Source of the DNA: Gnetum montanum
Taxonomy: Eukaryota > Streptophyta > Gnetopsida > Gnetales > Gnetaceae
Direction of reading: 5' to 3'
Assembly: GCA_015680685.1 (NCBI GenBank)
Contig: MNCI01022583.1
Span: forward strand, 734,223-778,286
Length of the DNA: 44,064 nt
Part shown: positions 1-10,485 of the stretch, piece after piece
How the letters are laid out: every line of letters begins with the position of its first letter
Numbering within the stretch: position 1 is the first letter of the stretch
The notes under the pieces: model-generated
Databases searched by the model: none
Told to the model about the DNA's origin: nothing
What the model saw: the letters and a program-made list of their open reading frames with translations, nothing else
Made by a program: the position numbers and the translations under genes

Positions 1-1441
1 TCCGCACTTTCTCTCTTCCGTAGCTCACCCTCTTCTTGTGCTACTTGTTCCAACAAGCTTTCAACTTCATGGGCTCTTAGTTGGGAGAGTCTCCCTTGGG
101 CGTAAGTCCCAAGAGTTCTTCTCGTTTCTTTTCTTAGCCCATTCACAATGTGGCGAAGTTGATCCTGCTTAGCGTACCGATGGCCCGGGCAACGATGTAG
201 CAGTGTATAGTAACGGGCCATGGCAGCATCCAACCTTGTTTCCAGCCTTGGATCTCCTTACGCAAATTGGACACTCTGGAGTACGTCTGATATTTGTTGT
301 TGAACAGTTCAAGCATCGTACTCCACCTCCTGATGGTTTCCGGTTCTAAGGACTGGTACCAGCCCTCTGCTTCTTTGGTGAGTGTCCTTGGGAACAAGTT
401 AAGCTTCTTCCACTCACTATTAATGTTCTACAAGGCACAGGCATCGTGGAATGCCTGTAAATGATTTTGCGGATCAGCATTGTATCCCCCTTCAAATCGT
501 GGGATATTGTTCATGTCTAATCGCTTGATCCGACTATCCTCCTCTGTTATGTCAAGCATACTTTGGGTTGCGAGTAGGGGTTTTTCATGATTGTCTCTTT
601 TATGACATCTATGATGTCTTCATGGTGGTTCCCTACTCTCCCTACGTCCTTGCCCTTGTCCTAACTCCTCTCGACCTTCCTGTCGAGGCATTTCATCTTC
701 CTTTTTACTTTTACTCTCTCCGTTATGCTCACGATGGTTGCGCCCAGATGTGGAAGGAGAGTGTGAATGGTGAGGTGAAGGAGAAGAAGAAGGGGATCCA
801 TCACCATGGTGATGTTTCTTACCTTCTCTTCGGCTGCTTCAACCCCAATCGTTGTAATGATCCAATTGTCTGTCATTAGTGTGAGTAGTTGTTTCTGTCG
901 TGAACAGTTAGTGCTCACGGGGATCAGGGCCTGTAGCATGTACAGTTGATCGAAGGCCCTGATGTTTAACCTCTTCACCAGAGTGAGGAGGAGGAACATC
1001 ATTTGCTAAGAGACCCATTATGAGGGGTTCCTCATCTCCTATTTCACTAATGACATGGGGAACCTTGCCCTTCAACAGTGAATGTTGGCTCTCCTGCCTT
1101 GCGTCCCGAATACGTTGGGCATCTGTGGGACGATAATCCCTTATGTCATAATCATCTAGAACATATTCCACAAGTAGTTCTTGCATGCCAATTTGCGCTA
1201 AGGCATGAAAAAGCATGTTAGAGGCAGATCTATCTGGGGGTAACACGATGTTACCTTGTAGATCCCTCCATCGCAGTTGTTCATCTTGATGGAGAATAAA
1301 AGTGAAGTCAGGGACATACTCATCAGGATGAGTATATGTGACCTTGGATTGTTTAGGACCTGGCTAATCTAGGTTATGCGGATGAGGCTGACCGTCTCCT
1401 GTGTTGCCCTTAGGTGAGTTAATTTCGTGAGAAGAAGCCAT
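1..1441 (-). pseudogene. gag: Element D gag, decayed, cut by window edge
   Basis: Ty3/gypsy capsid/nucleocapsid precursor read right to left. The start ATG (complement of 1439-1441) gives MASSHEINSPKG. An N-terminal block with FTFILHQDE and NIVLPPDRS follows, then a Ser/Pro/His-rich stretch near 780-850. The family signature RLDMNNIPRFEGGYN lies at about 490-530. The retrotransposon-gag core (WYQSLEPETIRRWSTMLELF) lies at about 270-370. The extreme left reads LRAHEVESLLEQVAQEEGEL, matching the C-terminal helix region of E. Defects are one early TAG near codon 29, a stop at about 908, and frameshifts near 255 and 650-840. Pol, if present, lies left of the window. This is the least decayed gag here by CpG content, but it is not intact. 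Confidence 0.85.
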
Positions 1442-1566
1442 TTCTTATGGTGTGCTGTTTTACCGTTATTTATGTTCTTAATTAACTGATTAACCCGAAG
1501 GTTCGTTGACGCTCACAACGATGTGAGTGATATCCCTATGTTCAATTGGTGTAAATAAACACTTAG

Positions 1567-1584
1567 TCCCTGGCAACGGTGCCA
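1567..1584 (-). other. Element D primer-binding site (tRNA-Asp type)
   Basis: On the minus strand this reads TGGCACCGTTGCCAGGGA, one base after the LTR end CACTCATCA. It matches the complement of the plant tRNA-Asp 3' end as I recall it (TGGCGCCGTTGCCGGGGA) with two G-to-A differences. It fixes the orientation (minus) and the inner LTR boundary. Confidence 0.85.
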
Positions 1585-2003
1585 ATGATGAGTGGCGAGG
1601 TACCCCTACACTCAACCATACGAATACGGGCGTGCACGCGCGATCCAGTTGAACTCCACAGACTAAATGCCTTAACGCCACAAGAAACACTTGGGGTTAA
1701 TCGTTTGTTGTCTTCCCAGGCTTGCTTGTAGGTGTCACGGTGTATGGTTAAGCAAGTCTGAGGTATGTGATTTTTTTTGGTGTTTTTTAGTTTATCTCCT
1801 AAGCTATGAGGGAAAGGGTTGAGAAACTAACTAACTCTAACTAATATCCTAAGTCTAAATTAACTAGCGTCAGCATCCGTTCCCACTTACCGGACACACC
1901 CTGAACTATGCAACTGTGGCTACCAAACGCTAATTGTTACTGGGATCACCACACATAACGCAAGTGCTCGAAGTGATCGTACTGAGGCACCTATTTAGCC
2001 TAA

Positions 2004-2291
2004 GTGTGATAAGCAGCCGATTCCTTGGCTAGCCGTACACACCCGTGGATGCTCGTAGCCAAGTCGTACTTATCACACGTTCTAGCCTAGCGATGAGCAG
2101 CCGATTCCTTAACTAGTCGTACACATTGGACTACTACTGGGATTACCAAGCGCAGATCCTAGAATATGCTATTGGGTTACCAAGCAGCCAATGCTCGTAG
2201 TTAAGTTGTACTCACGCATTGTGATGAGTAGCCGATTCCTTGATTAGCCGTACACATTCGTAGATGCTCGTAATCAAGTTGTACTCGTACG
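2004..2291. repeat. Three hairpin-forming repeat units in D LTR
   Basis: Three related units begin with AGCAGCCGATTC or AGTAGCCGATTC. Each contains an 8-bp perfect inverted repeat. Unit 1 is CTTGGCTA (2024-2031) with TAGCCAAG (2056-2063), plus an outer 10-bp stem GTGTGATAAG (2004-2013) with CTTATCACAC (2069-2078). Unit 2 is CTTAACTA (2108-2115) with TAGTTAAG (2198-2205), its loop enlarged by two copies of a CTAnTGGGnTTACCAAGC motif. Unit 3 is CTTGATTA (2239-2246) with TAATCAAG (2271-2278). Stem sequences differ between units but pairing is kept. Confidence 0.85.
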
Positions 2292-2535
2292 CACTAGGAA
2301 AGCAATAAATAACAACAATAATTAAAACCATGTACTACAAGGCTTATTCAATCAAGTTCATCTTTATTTCCGTACACAACTTGTGTTTAGGTTACAAAGT
2401 TGCTCAAATAAAGAGCCGTTCACTCTAGGACTCCTACTGTGGGCACATGGGAAAAATTCTAACTCTGGAGGGATCAAACTGCCAGAGCTTCGCTACTTCT
2501 AGCTTGGATTGGAAAATGAGGGGAGTGCCGCCTCT

Positions 2536-2543
2536 TATTTATA
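2536..2543 (-). promoter_or_regulatory. TATA box of D LTR
   Basis: The minus strand reads TATAAATA, about 105 bp inside the LTR start. It is followed at a suitable distance by the conserved R/U5 motif GTGCCCACAG. This is the likely Pol II promoter of element D. Confidence 0.6.
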
Positions 2544-2560
2544 GATATGGCGGCGGACAG

Positions 2561-2622
2561 CGATATCACGTACGCGATATCGCAGGGAAAGATGCAATAT
2601 CGTCGCGGCCGCGATATCGTGG
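2561..2622. repeat. GATATC-centred palindromes in D U3
   Basis: Four short repeats lie just upstream (in D orientation) of the TATA box: CGATATCACG, CGCGATATCG (perfect palindrome, 2573-2582), CAATATCG and CCGCGATATCG. A NotI-type GCGGCCGC overlaps (2604-2611). A2 and B LTRs have related GATAT/ATCTGATGT motifs in the same place, so this looks like a U3 regulatory repeat block. The function is inferred. Confidence 0.6.
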
Positions 2623-2646
2623 CACAGTGCATGTCGCGTCTCATCA

Positions 2647-3104
2647 CACATTAATCAATTGGTGGTATTAGCACAACTAGTTTCAAGCGTAAACACACAT
2701 TCACTTAGTAATCCAAGTAGTGTTATTGCTTGGTTCGCCTAGTAGCATAACATCCTAGAAGTAGGTATGTGAGTTTAGGATGTGTATGGTAAGTTGGGAA
2801 TGGACACTCATCACCCTTAGGATAGTTCTAGATGTAATTTTATTATTAATTAGATTAAGTATTTAATTTCTATGTTATTATTTATTTATTTTAAGGCCAC
2901 AACAACATCAATAATCATATGCCTCACTTTGGACTAAACCATACATGATAAAGCTACCACTAGTTCAAATGAGAAGACAATGACCTATGATAAATGCTTA
3001 ACAATCTAGATACCACACTAGTTCCATCCATAAAATTCAACTAGATTGCACATGAACACTTGTGATTTATATGGTTAAGCGTAGGGGATACCCACTACTT
3101 ATCA
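2647..3104 (+). mobile_element. Element A1 5' LTR, 3' portion
   Basis: About 458 bp align clearly with the A1 3' LTR from about 30804 to 31213. Shared landmarks include TTAATCAATTG, GTATGTGAGTTTAGGA, CACTCATCACCCTTA, ATTATTAATTAGATTAA and CATATGCCTCACTTT. It ends CTTATCA at 3104, just before the PBS. The missing upstream half (U3 and R) lies beyond element D to the left. Many transitions separate the two LTRs. Confidence 0.85.
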
Positions 3105-3124
3105 TTAACACTGTAGCTGGGGAT
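3105..3124 (+). other. Element A1 primer-binding site, degraded
   Basis: TTAACACTGTAGCTGGGGAT sits directly after the LTR end. It aligns with the D site TTGGCACCGTTGCCAGGGA mostly through transition changes. The sequence after it (GGTGCTAGTAATCTAGATTA) is shared with A2. Confidence 0.7.
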
Positions 3125-3234
3125 GGTGCTAGTAATCTAGATTAGTTATATTATAAATGATCATTGTTAAAGCTAACGATTTATCTTTTTGAAAATAGTA
3201 ATATTTTAAGTCACATACATTATCAAATAAGAAC

Positions 3235-5880
3235 ATGTCTTCTTCACATAGGGCCTATAGTCTATTACACAATGAGAACACTAGCAGGAGTAATGATAGG
3301 CTTTGTATTGAAGAGAATTGGAGTGAACCACTACAAGTAGGAGTCTTATATGCCCATCCTAACCGTTACTAGCAAAGACTATGTGCAACTATTGGGGAAA
3401 ATCCTAGAGGGGATGGAATAAGTCCTAGAACAAGGAGGACCTTAAGGCCTAGGACCTCCTCCAAACCTATAAGAGATGAGTTAAGGAACCATAGGGAAAG
3501 ATATAGAAGACATGGCGATTCTCCCAATTTACCATCTTTCTCTTCATCTTCAACATCTAGTTTTGATGAAAATGAACATAGGTATGAAGATGAAGACTTG
3601 CTAAGAGGTTGAGATGAAGATGGAAATAGAGGTCAAAGATAAGATACAAGGTATTAAAGGGAGCATAGAAAAGACTATCACTATCAAATAAATAGAAATA
3701 GAGATTATGACCATGACACATTTAATGATGGTGAATCCTTGTTAGCTACTAGAAGCATGATAGAGATGACGGAGGTGGTTAGAATACCCCATAGGTATCA
3801 AAGGGAAAGTTGTATCAAATGACTTGATATGAATAACATTCCTAGATTTGAGGAAGGCTATAATTCTAATCCACATCATATACAAACCTTGCATGATGCC
3901 TGTGCCTTGCAAAGTACTAAAAGTAAGTGACAAAAGATTAAGTTTATTCCTAGGATACTAATAGAAGAAGCTAAATGGTGATATAGATCATTGGAACTAG
4001 ATTCAATCCACTAGTGCTTCATAATGCTTGAGATATTCAATAAAAAATTACCAAACCTATTCAAGAGTGTCTAATCTAAGAAAATGTATCCAAGGATGGA
4101 AGTAGGAAAATTATGAATCCCTTGATGTAGCCTTGGAAAAATATTATTCTCTACTACATAAGTACCCAGGTTATGTATTTTATCAAAAAGAGTAGCTTTA
4201 TCACATTATATATGGGTTTTGTCATAAAACGAGGGATACCCTTGGAATCTATGCCTAAGGAAGATTAACATAATTGAGTGCCCATCAAATACAAAGCTTA
4301 ATTAAATATGTGGCAAAAGAAGAAGGAAATCTATGCAAAAGGAAGAATTTAAAGAAATATAACTAGGACCCAACTCCTCACAAGAAGGAGGCCCATATTT
4401 ATGATCAAGAAAAAGAGGTAGCTTTTGATAAGTTAATTTCGCACAAAACCTTATCAATACAAAAGTATAACACTAATATTGAAGCAAGGGTACATAAGAT
4501 GTGGGAGTTGATGAATGAAAAAGTTACAACCAACTTGAAAATCATAGGGGAGAAGGTTAAGCTAATAGGGTCAAGTGATCAAAATAAGAAAATAAAAAAG
4601 AACAAGAAAACAAGTAAGGATACTTATCGGCAAAAAGGGAAAATAGTTGTACTAGAAGAGGTTATAGACTCAAATATAGAGGAGAAGGATGGATGTAACA
4701 TATATCAATGTGAACATCCAAAGGGTTATTTCCCAATTATGTTACATAGAAAAGCAAATGCCTAAGAGATTGTCTTACCCACAAGGTAAATATAAATGTC
4801 CTACAACCAATAGTATTATTATCTTTGTGGGACTTCTTATCAACCTCAAGACTACTATAAACCACAATGGAAAATCCCATAGTCATGATAAATGCTATCA
4901 ACAAACTAGCAATACCCTTATCGCTAGCCGGATCCTTATGGATATTATGTTCAACAATTGATTTCTTCTAATGGTTCTACTTCCCATGACTCAACTCATT
5001 ACTACTACTCTCTTGAATACCATTAACTCATAACATCTCCTATGGGATCACCATCCCATGCCTTTCATCATTTGTCACATCCTCAATACTCTCATACTTC
5101 CCTCCAACATATGTCACCACCAACAATGCAAAAAGGATAGGCACCACAACATTAATAGAAGAATGCCACTTACATCATGAACATACAAGTGAATGATAAT
5201 GTTAATAGACTTGAGAATAAGTCTCAGAAACATCCTTTCTTTAGCATAGTTCCAACATAGGTGAATAAAACTGGTAGACCTACTAGCTCCCCAAGACTAG
5301 TATAAGGCCAATTTGGTGCAACATCCTTCTTTACAAAAACAATGTCTTCTAATCCTATGAAAAAGCCAATAATCATTATCAATCTAACATAAAACATAAA
5401 AATGAGCCTACATTGTGGAGAGACAAAAAATTCTATGCATTACTAATAATGATAAAGGATGTGGTTGTCGGCCAAAATTTCAAAGTATTAACATGATCTC
5501 TATACCAACCCACAACAAACTTGAGGAATAAGTATGTGTGCAAAACTAAGTCTACATAATAGCCACTAAACCAAAAGACATCCAGTGGCTTGAGAATGAG
5601 AATACCAAATCATTCAAAAGCTATATAGAAACATCCAACCTACTTATTAGTTCTAGTCCTAGGAAAATGAACCCAATAGAGAACTTAGAGAAAGACATCT
5701 TACACTTTGACTATATATCAAAAGAAGATGCTAAATAAGAAGACCTAAGAACTAAAATAGAAAATAAAAAATGAAACATATCTAAACCCTCTAAAAAGAA
5801 AATACCTTCTAGTCTAGGTGAATATATGATTCCAAATGATTGAAACCTAATTATCATCAATGTTAAATATGCTAACAAGC
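3235..5880 (+). pseudogene. gag: Element A1 gag, decayed
   Basis: The ATG at 3235 gives MSSSHRAYSLLHNENTSRSN, the N-terminus type also seen in B. A Ser/Arg/Asp-rich linker follows (about 3430-3720). The family signature LDMNNIPRFEEGYN is at about 3823-3865. A broken gag core (YRSLELDSIH at about 3980) is followed by a frameshift near 4050. Downstream are the basic segment 4499-4765 and the knuckle-like CNIYQCEHPKGYFP at about 4697-4738, with its last Cys lost. A Tyr/Pro/Ser-rich tail follows (about 4930-5130). The end is poorly defined. Numerous in-frame stops, mostly TAG, and several frameshifts make it non-functional. Confidence 0.8.
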
Positions 5881-6768
5881 AAAAACTTAAGTCACTAATG
5901 ATGATAAATGGAAAACTTATGGTGCATAACCAAGGGAATATGCAGTCAATTTTCTAAATACTCGCCCATGAATTTAGTAATGGGGGAGATGCCTGATCTT
6001 GAATCAAGAACTAATAAGTGCATTTTCACCTTTTATTTTACAGTTTCTTTTATCATTTTTCTATGTATTCAAAATTTTCCAATAATTATTATGTTTTTTA
6101 TTTCTTATTATTTTTCTTTTCTTTATAGTTTTCTCTTTTCTTGAGTCATTTCCTTTATGTGTTATGGATGTCTACTATGTTATTATTAATAATGATGTTG
6201 CCAATCATGATGCAGAAGTCAACGTTATGTGTTGGATCCTTGTTCTATGTTATCAAGATGATTGGATAAATAATTGTGTGAAGTAGTGAGACCACATCAT
6301 CCATTCCTCCAATTCTATAGGTAAGAGGTCTTTATGATGGAAGTAATATGGTTCTTCTTACTTGCAACTAAAATTAAATAATGATCACTAAAAGACCAAG
6401 TGGGAATGGAAAAGGGTATGACCTCAAGGAGATTTGTTGGGTTCTATTCTTCACTTTCTTCTTGAGGCCTATGACTCCTCATGGAATGTATCATCATTCT
6501 TCCTATAGATTGTAAAAGGAAGCATGTATTTGTAATGTGTGGTTTTCATTCAACTAAAAAAAAAAGAATGGGAATAACACATCTTTTGAATGAACTCTTG
6601 GGATACAAGCACTAATTATGGGACTAGAAAGACATGTTACCCATGCATGAAGGCATTTCTCTAACTAAAGCCCAAAATTCATCCTCAATAATCTCTAAAA
6701 ACTACTTTCTTCTTCTCCTTTCTTCTCTTTTTGGAGTAATGCTCATTCTCTATGGTTGTTGTGGACTC
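5881..6768 (+). other. Element A1 post-gag non-coding region, left part
   Basis: There is no supported coding sequence. Landmarks are the purine motif ATGGGGGAGATG (5980-5991), a T-rich stretch (6025-6140), and segments shared with A2 (23200-23960) and B (17690-18640), such as ATGATGCAGAAGTCAACG. It continues at 28856 beyond element C. Pol is absent exactly where B and E have it. Confidence 0.7.
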
Positions 6769-6773
6769 ATGAT
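6769..6773. repeat. Target-site duplication of element C, left copy (ATGAT)
   Basis: ATGAT precedes the C 5' LTR and recurs at 28851-28855 after the 3' LTR. Joining the flanks gives GTGGACTCATGATGATAGG, which resembles A2 at about 23969-23997. A one-base ambiguity remains because the LTR starts in a T run. Confidence 0.8.
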
Positions 6774-7812
6774 TTTTTGACCTTTTGGTATGTCAAAATG
6801 TTAAGAAAGATAGAGAACAAGGATTTTTGTGTGGTTTTTGTGTTTGTAGGACAAGAAACAAGAACTTGGATTTAGATAAAAAGGCTTGCGGAAGTTCAAG
6901 AACATGGACAAGGAATGAAGATTTCAAAGGGCTAAGGGAGTTGAAGAAAGATGTCTCCAAGAAATAGAAGACATCTTGATAGAATTGAAGGTAGCACAAG
7001 AGAAGATGTCTTTGCAAAATAGAAGACATCTTTCATGTGAAGAAGACATCTTTGTAGAATGAAGGTCAAATCTAGAAAGACATCTTTGTCTTAAAAAGAT
7101 GTCTTTCTAGAATGAAGGTTAGTTACAGGAAGATGCCTCAATCTCAGGAAAGACATCTCTAGTGACCATTAGTTAGCCATTGCATGAATTTTGAGGTAAT
7201 TTTGGAAACATATTGGCAATAAGAAGACTTCATTTTCATTGGGAAAAGTGAAAAGCTTTTGTACTATCAATAGTAGTCATTGTTGTTCCTCATTATACAA
7301 TCATTTGTCTATTGTAGTTAGTCAAAGTGATTTGTGTCTCAAAGTGCAAGGATCAACAAACTTCATTGCATTCTTACCTTGTGATTGTTGTTCTCTCTTG
7401 TTACCCTGTGAGGTTGATGTGCTTCTTTTAGGAAGGCATCTTGCTTGAGATTTATGGGATGCTATGAGATTGAGTGTTGGTGTAGAGTCACAACACTCCA
7501 GAGCGAAGCTCAAGTTGTAAAGGTTGTGAGATTCTAGAAATCACATTTTAAGATTTTTGAAACCTTGTAGGGTTGAGTGGATTCGTAGTGTCAAATCACT
7601 TTGGAGTAGAGCTTAGAGCTTGTACAAGTTATGGTATCCATCAAATCACATTTGAGAGCAACAAAGTCTGGAGGTATGCTTGTGAACTGTCCTCTGAGTA
7701 TTGACTACCCAAGTTGGGGAACCATGTTAAATTTGGTGTGTGTACTTTATCTCAAAGTATTTTAATTTGGGAAACTTATTCATCCCCTCCCTTCTAATTT
7801 CAATGATTCTCA
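6774..7812 (+). mobile_element. Element C 5' LTR
   Basis: The LTR begins TTTTTGACCTTTTGG (3' copy TTGTTGACCTTTTGG) and ends GATTCTCA at 7812, before the PBS. It is about 1039 bp and aligns along its length with 27789-28850. It includes a cluster of AGACATCT/AGATGTCT octamers, the CACAACACTC segment near 7488 and a common end TTATTCATC...CTCA. Open frames inside it are chance. Confidence 0.88.
6949..7158. repeat. AGACATCT / AGATGTCT octamer cluster in C LTR
   Basis: Eight exact octamers occur in both orientations: 6949, 6969, 7004, 7024, 7044, 7078, 7097 and 7151. A one-mismatch copy (AGATGCCT) is at 7131. The same cluster is retained, with changes, in the 3' LTR at about 27965-28171. It sits in the 5' third of the LTR (U3), so a promoter or silencing-related role is conceivable but not shown. 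Confidence 0.8.
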
Positions 7813-7830
7813 AGTGGTATTAGAGCTTGG
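7813..7830 (+). other. Element C primer-binding site (initiator Met tRNA type)
   Basis: AGTGGTATTAGAGCTTGG directly follows the LTR. TGGTATTAGAGC is one base from TGGTATCAGAGC, the standard plant copia site complementary to initiator tRNA-Met. Confidence 0.9.
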
Positions 7831-7865
7831 TACTCTTCTTCATCATCAACTTTAGAGAGTGAACA

Positions 7866-9390
7866 ATGGAGGGGACATCTTATACAAAGCCATCTGTGCT
7901 TGATAGATTCAACTTCACCTATTGGAAATTTAGAATGCAAGGATTCTTTAAATCCATGGAGTTTGAAGTATGGGAGTCCATCCTTGAAGGCTACACTCCA
8001 CTTGTCGATAGCTCCACCAGCATCATCAAGCCTCACAACAAATGGACAGAAGAGGAGAAAGATAAGTTCATGTTTGATTCAAAAGCAAGAAATTGTTTAT
8101 ATTTTTCTTTGAATAAATTTGAATTTAATAGAGTAGCAAGATGTAAAATGTCCAAAGAAATTTAATGAACTTTAGAAGCTACTTATGAAGGAACCTCGAT
8201 TATCAAACAATCTAAATTATTAATTTTGCAAAGCAAATATGATAAGCTTAAAATGAGAGAAGGTAAAAAATATTAAAAGATTACTGATATTGTTGTAGCT
8301 ATTAGAAGTACCAATAAAGATTTACCTAAGGGTGATGTCATCATCAAGATGATTAGAACTCTTTAATTAGAATTTCGATCAAAGGTTATGACTATGAAAG
8401 AAATCAGAGATTTCTCAACTCTAAAATTCAAAGAACTTCAAAGTTCTCTCATTGCCTATGAAATGAATCTTATAAGTGAAGGAGCCATCCAAGAAAGACC
8501 CCTTACCCTAAAGATTGCAACCAAGGAGAAGGAACTCAATGAGCATGATGAGGGTAGTGAAGATAAGATTGCTTTCTCTAAAAATAGCTACAATGATTGA
8601 TAACAAGACAAAACAAAGGGACATATTAGCAAAGATTCAATCTATTCAAAGGTAGAGAAAGAGGTAAAAAGTTTTTGAATTCTAATTTAGATTTCTCTTC
8701 TATAGAATGTTGGATTTGTGGAGGAATAGGCCATATGACCTTTGAATGTCCTAGTGATAGTAGGCTAGAGCCAAAGAATAGACCCAATGATGAGGAATTA
8801 AAGAAGACAAACTTTTATATAAGTTGGAATGATGGTGAGCAAAGTGAAGAAGAAGTAGGAAATTCTATCAAAGATTCTTGTCTCATATGCATGGCACTTA
8901 CAAGTGAAAATTCTTCACACATGGCTATACAAGGTGGTAAGTATGATGAAAGGTATAGTGAACATAGGGAAGAAATTCTTGTTTTACATTATTTGCTTAG
9001 GAAGGCAAAGAATTTTTTTTTAACTTCTAATTAGATGGTATTCACATTGAAATGAAAAGAGAGATCTCAGACATAAAAGCTAAGATTCATCGACTAACCT
9101 ATTTAAATAAGGATTACAGAGAGGTTCAAGAAGAAAAGATTTTTGAAAACTAGCCAATGAATTTGGAGAATGTCACACATGAGGATGCAAGTTCAAGATC
9201 AAGCATAGTCATGTTTGATAATATTATTCATGAGGAGAATACTTTATTTATGTGTAAAAATTATGCTGGTCAACAAACCTTTAACTATTCTCATCATGAT
9301 CAAAACAAGATGGATGCTAGGTCTTATCAAAAAGGCTTTAGTAAGAAAATTGTGCAGGTAGTAGTAGCTAAAAATGAAGAGAAGTGAGAA
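7866..9390 (+). pseudogene. gag: Element C copia-type gag, decayed
   Basis: The ATG at 7866 starts 35 bases after the PBS. The N-terminal block reads FNFTYWKFRMQGFFKSMEFE and VWESILEGYTP, the short domain that precedes UBN2-type gag. The UBN2 region follows in the same frame to 8600 (LQSKYDKLKMREGK, FRSKVMTMKEIRDF, LQSSLIAYEMN), interrupted by stops at about 8163, 8273 and 8363. A frameshift near 8600 leads to a CCHC zinc knuckle CWICGGIGHMTFECP (8708-8752). A further charged, Asn-rich segment (9157-9387) is in a third frame. The family is clear; the gene is dead. Confidence 0.88.
8708..8752 (+). other. CCHC zinc knuckle in C gag
   Basis: CWICGGIGHMTFEC fits C-X2-C-X4-H-X4-C exactly, the nucleocapsid RNA-binding motif. 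It is followed by Pro as in many gag proteins. All four ligands are kept although the surrounding gene is broken. Confidence 0.9.
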
Positions 9391-9733
9391 TTAAAGATTC
9401 TCTCAAAGAGATAGATGACATAAGAAGTGATCAAGGATTCTTTCTTAAGGAACATGAACAAATAGTGTCATCATGTCAATGAAAATAAAAAAAAAACCTA
9501 AAGATGAGGAGTTACTTCATGATAGAGGACCTTATCTCAAACTCCATTAATCTTCTCTTCTCACTTGCAAGCAAGGTAAGTGAAGGTAAGTTTCCATCTC
9601 TTTGCTTGCTAGAGAATTTATAAGTATATGATTTGAGAATTCCAAAATTGTTTTTAATTTGTGTTATGATCAAATTTTTTTTGGAATAATCAAGTAAGGT
9701 ATATCTTATATTTTTTTTGAGTTGCACGAAATT
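9391..9733 (+). other. Element C internal non-coding sequence, left part
   Basis: AT-rich sequence after gag up to the A2 insertion point. No pol motif is visible in any frame. The same region resumes at 26341. Confidence 0.55.
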
Positions 9734-9738
9734 GATTC
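9734..9738. repeat. Target-site duplication of element A2, left copy (GATTC)
   Basis: GATTC lies just before the A2 5' LTR and recurs at 26336-26340 just after the 3' LTR. It shows that A2 inserted into element C. Confidence 0.85.
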
Positions 9739-9792
9739 TAATGAAACATTAGTTGGTTGGGTTATCTAATAAAAAGTCAAATTTTTGGTTGG

Positions 9793-9850
9793 CTTCAATA
9801 ACAAGGCTCCAATAACAAGGCTCTAATAACAAGGCTTCAATAACAAGGCC
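9793..9850 (+). repeat. Four tandem AATAACAAGGC units in A2 U3
   Basis: A motif of roughly 14-16 bp (C-AATAACAAGGC-T/C) is repeated four times. The 3' LTR keeps a scrambled set (25388-25485: GATAACAAGG, GACAACAAGG, CAATAACAAGG). It is absent from the A1 3' LTR, so it marks an LTR subfamily. Confidence 0.85.
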
Positions 9851-9919
9851 TTGACATCGGGTATCTGATGTTGGAGGGTGCAATGTCAGATATATGATAT
9901 TGTGGAGTATACGCCAACC

Positions 9920-9927
9920 TATAAATA
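9920..9927 (+). promoter_or_regulatory. TATA box of A2 5' LTR
   Basis: TATAAATA in the context CCTATAAATATAGC, shared with B (10577, 19810) and the A2 3' LTR (25587). Confidence 0.6.
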
Positions 9928-10485
9928 TAGCACTTTGACTCATAATTTGGAAAGAGTTTTGCATAATTTTTCATAGTTTTGTCAATGGAGTAGCCAAATT
10001 CTTGCATTTTTATTTTGTAATCATAGAGAACAGTTAGTAAGTGCCCACAGAGTGGATCTGAGTTAGTTGTACAAAGTCTTATTCGATTGGCAATGTACCT
10101 AGACATATTCCACGAGCAGTAATAAGATTAAGATTGATTCTTATTCATTGTAGCACTTTGACTTAGATTAGATGAACTTTCCATGCAATTTACTTTTTAT
10201 GTACTTAGTTAATGTTTACATTTTCATGCATGTTAATTAATTAAGCACATAAGTATGATTGCTTTGAGCATGCATATGACTCTTGGTAATCCTAGCAATG
10301 CTTATGTTTGGTAACCCAACAACGTTATATATGTTCAGGATGTGCACAGGAAGTGGGATTGGATACTTATGTTAGGGTAGTTAATTATTAATTAGTAATT
10401 AGATTAGTTGAATTGATTATAAATTAAGTTTTAACCTATTGTTAATCATAGAACTATAAAATATAAAATAATAAAAATCATATGC

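Larger units (their letters stand above)
1586..2646 (-). mobile_element. Element D 5' LTR
   Basis: About 1061 bp. On the minus strand it starts TGATGAGAC (right end, 2646) and ends CTCATCA (1586), immediately before the PBS. U3 holds palindromic GATATC motifs and a TATA box (2536-2543). The R/U5 part holds GTGCCCACAG (about 2434-2443), a motif found in the other LTRs of the family. An array of hairpin units lies at 2004-2291. It is rich in CpG compared with every other LTR here. The right boundary abuts the A1 LTR sequence CACATTAATC, so D sits inside the A1 5' LTR. Its second LTR would be left of the window. Confidence 0.85.

Noticed and set aside
568-879. 103-codon plus-strand open frame at the left end.
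   Set aside because: It lies antisense to the D gag linker, whose real phase is established by comparison with B and E.
1980-2300. The D repeat array considered as a CRISPR-like or satellite array.
   Set aside because: Only three unequal units, inside an LTR of a plant retrotransposon; spacing is irregular.
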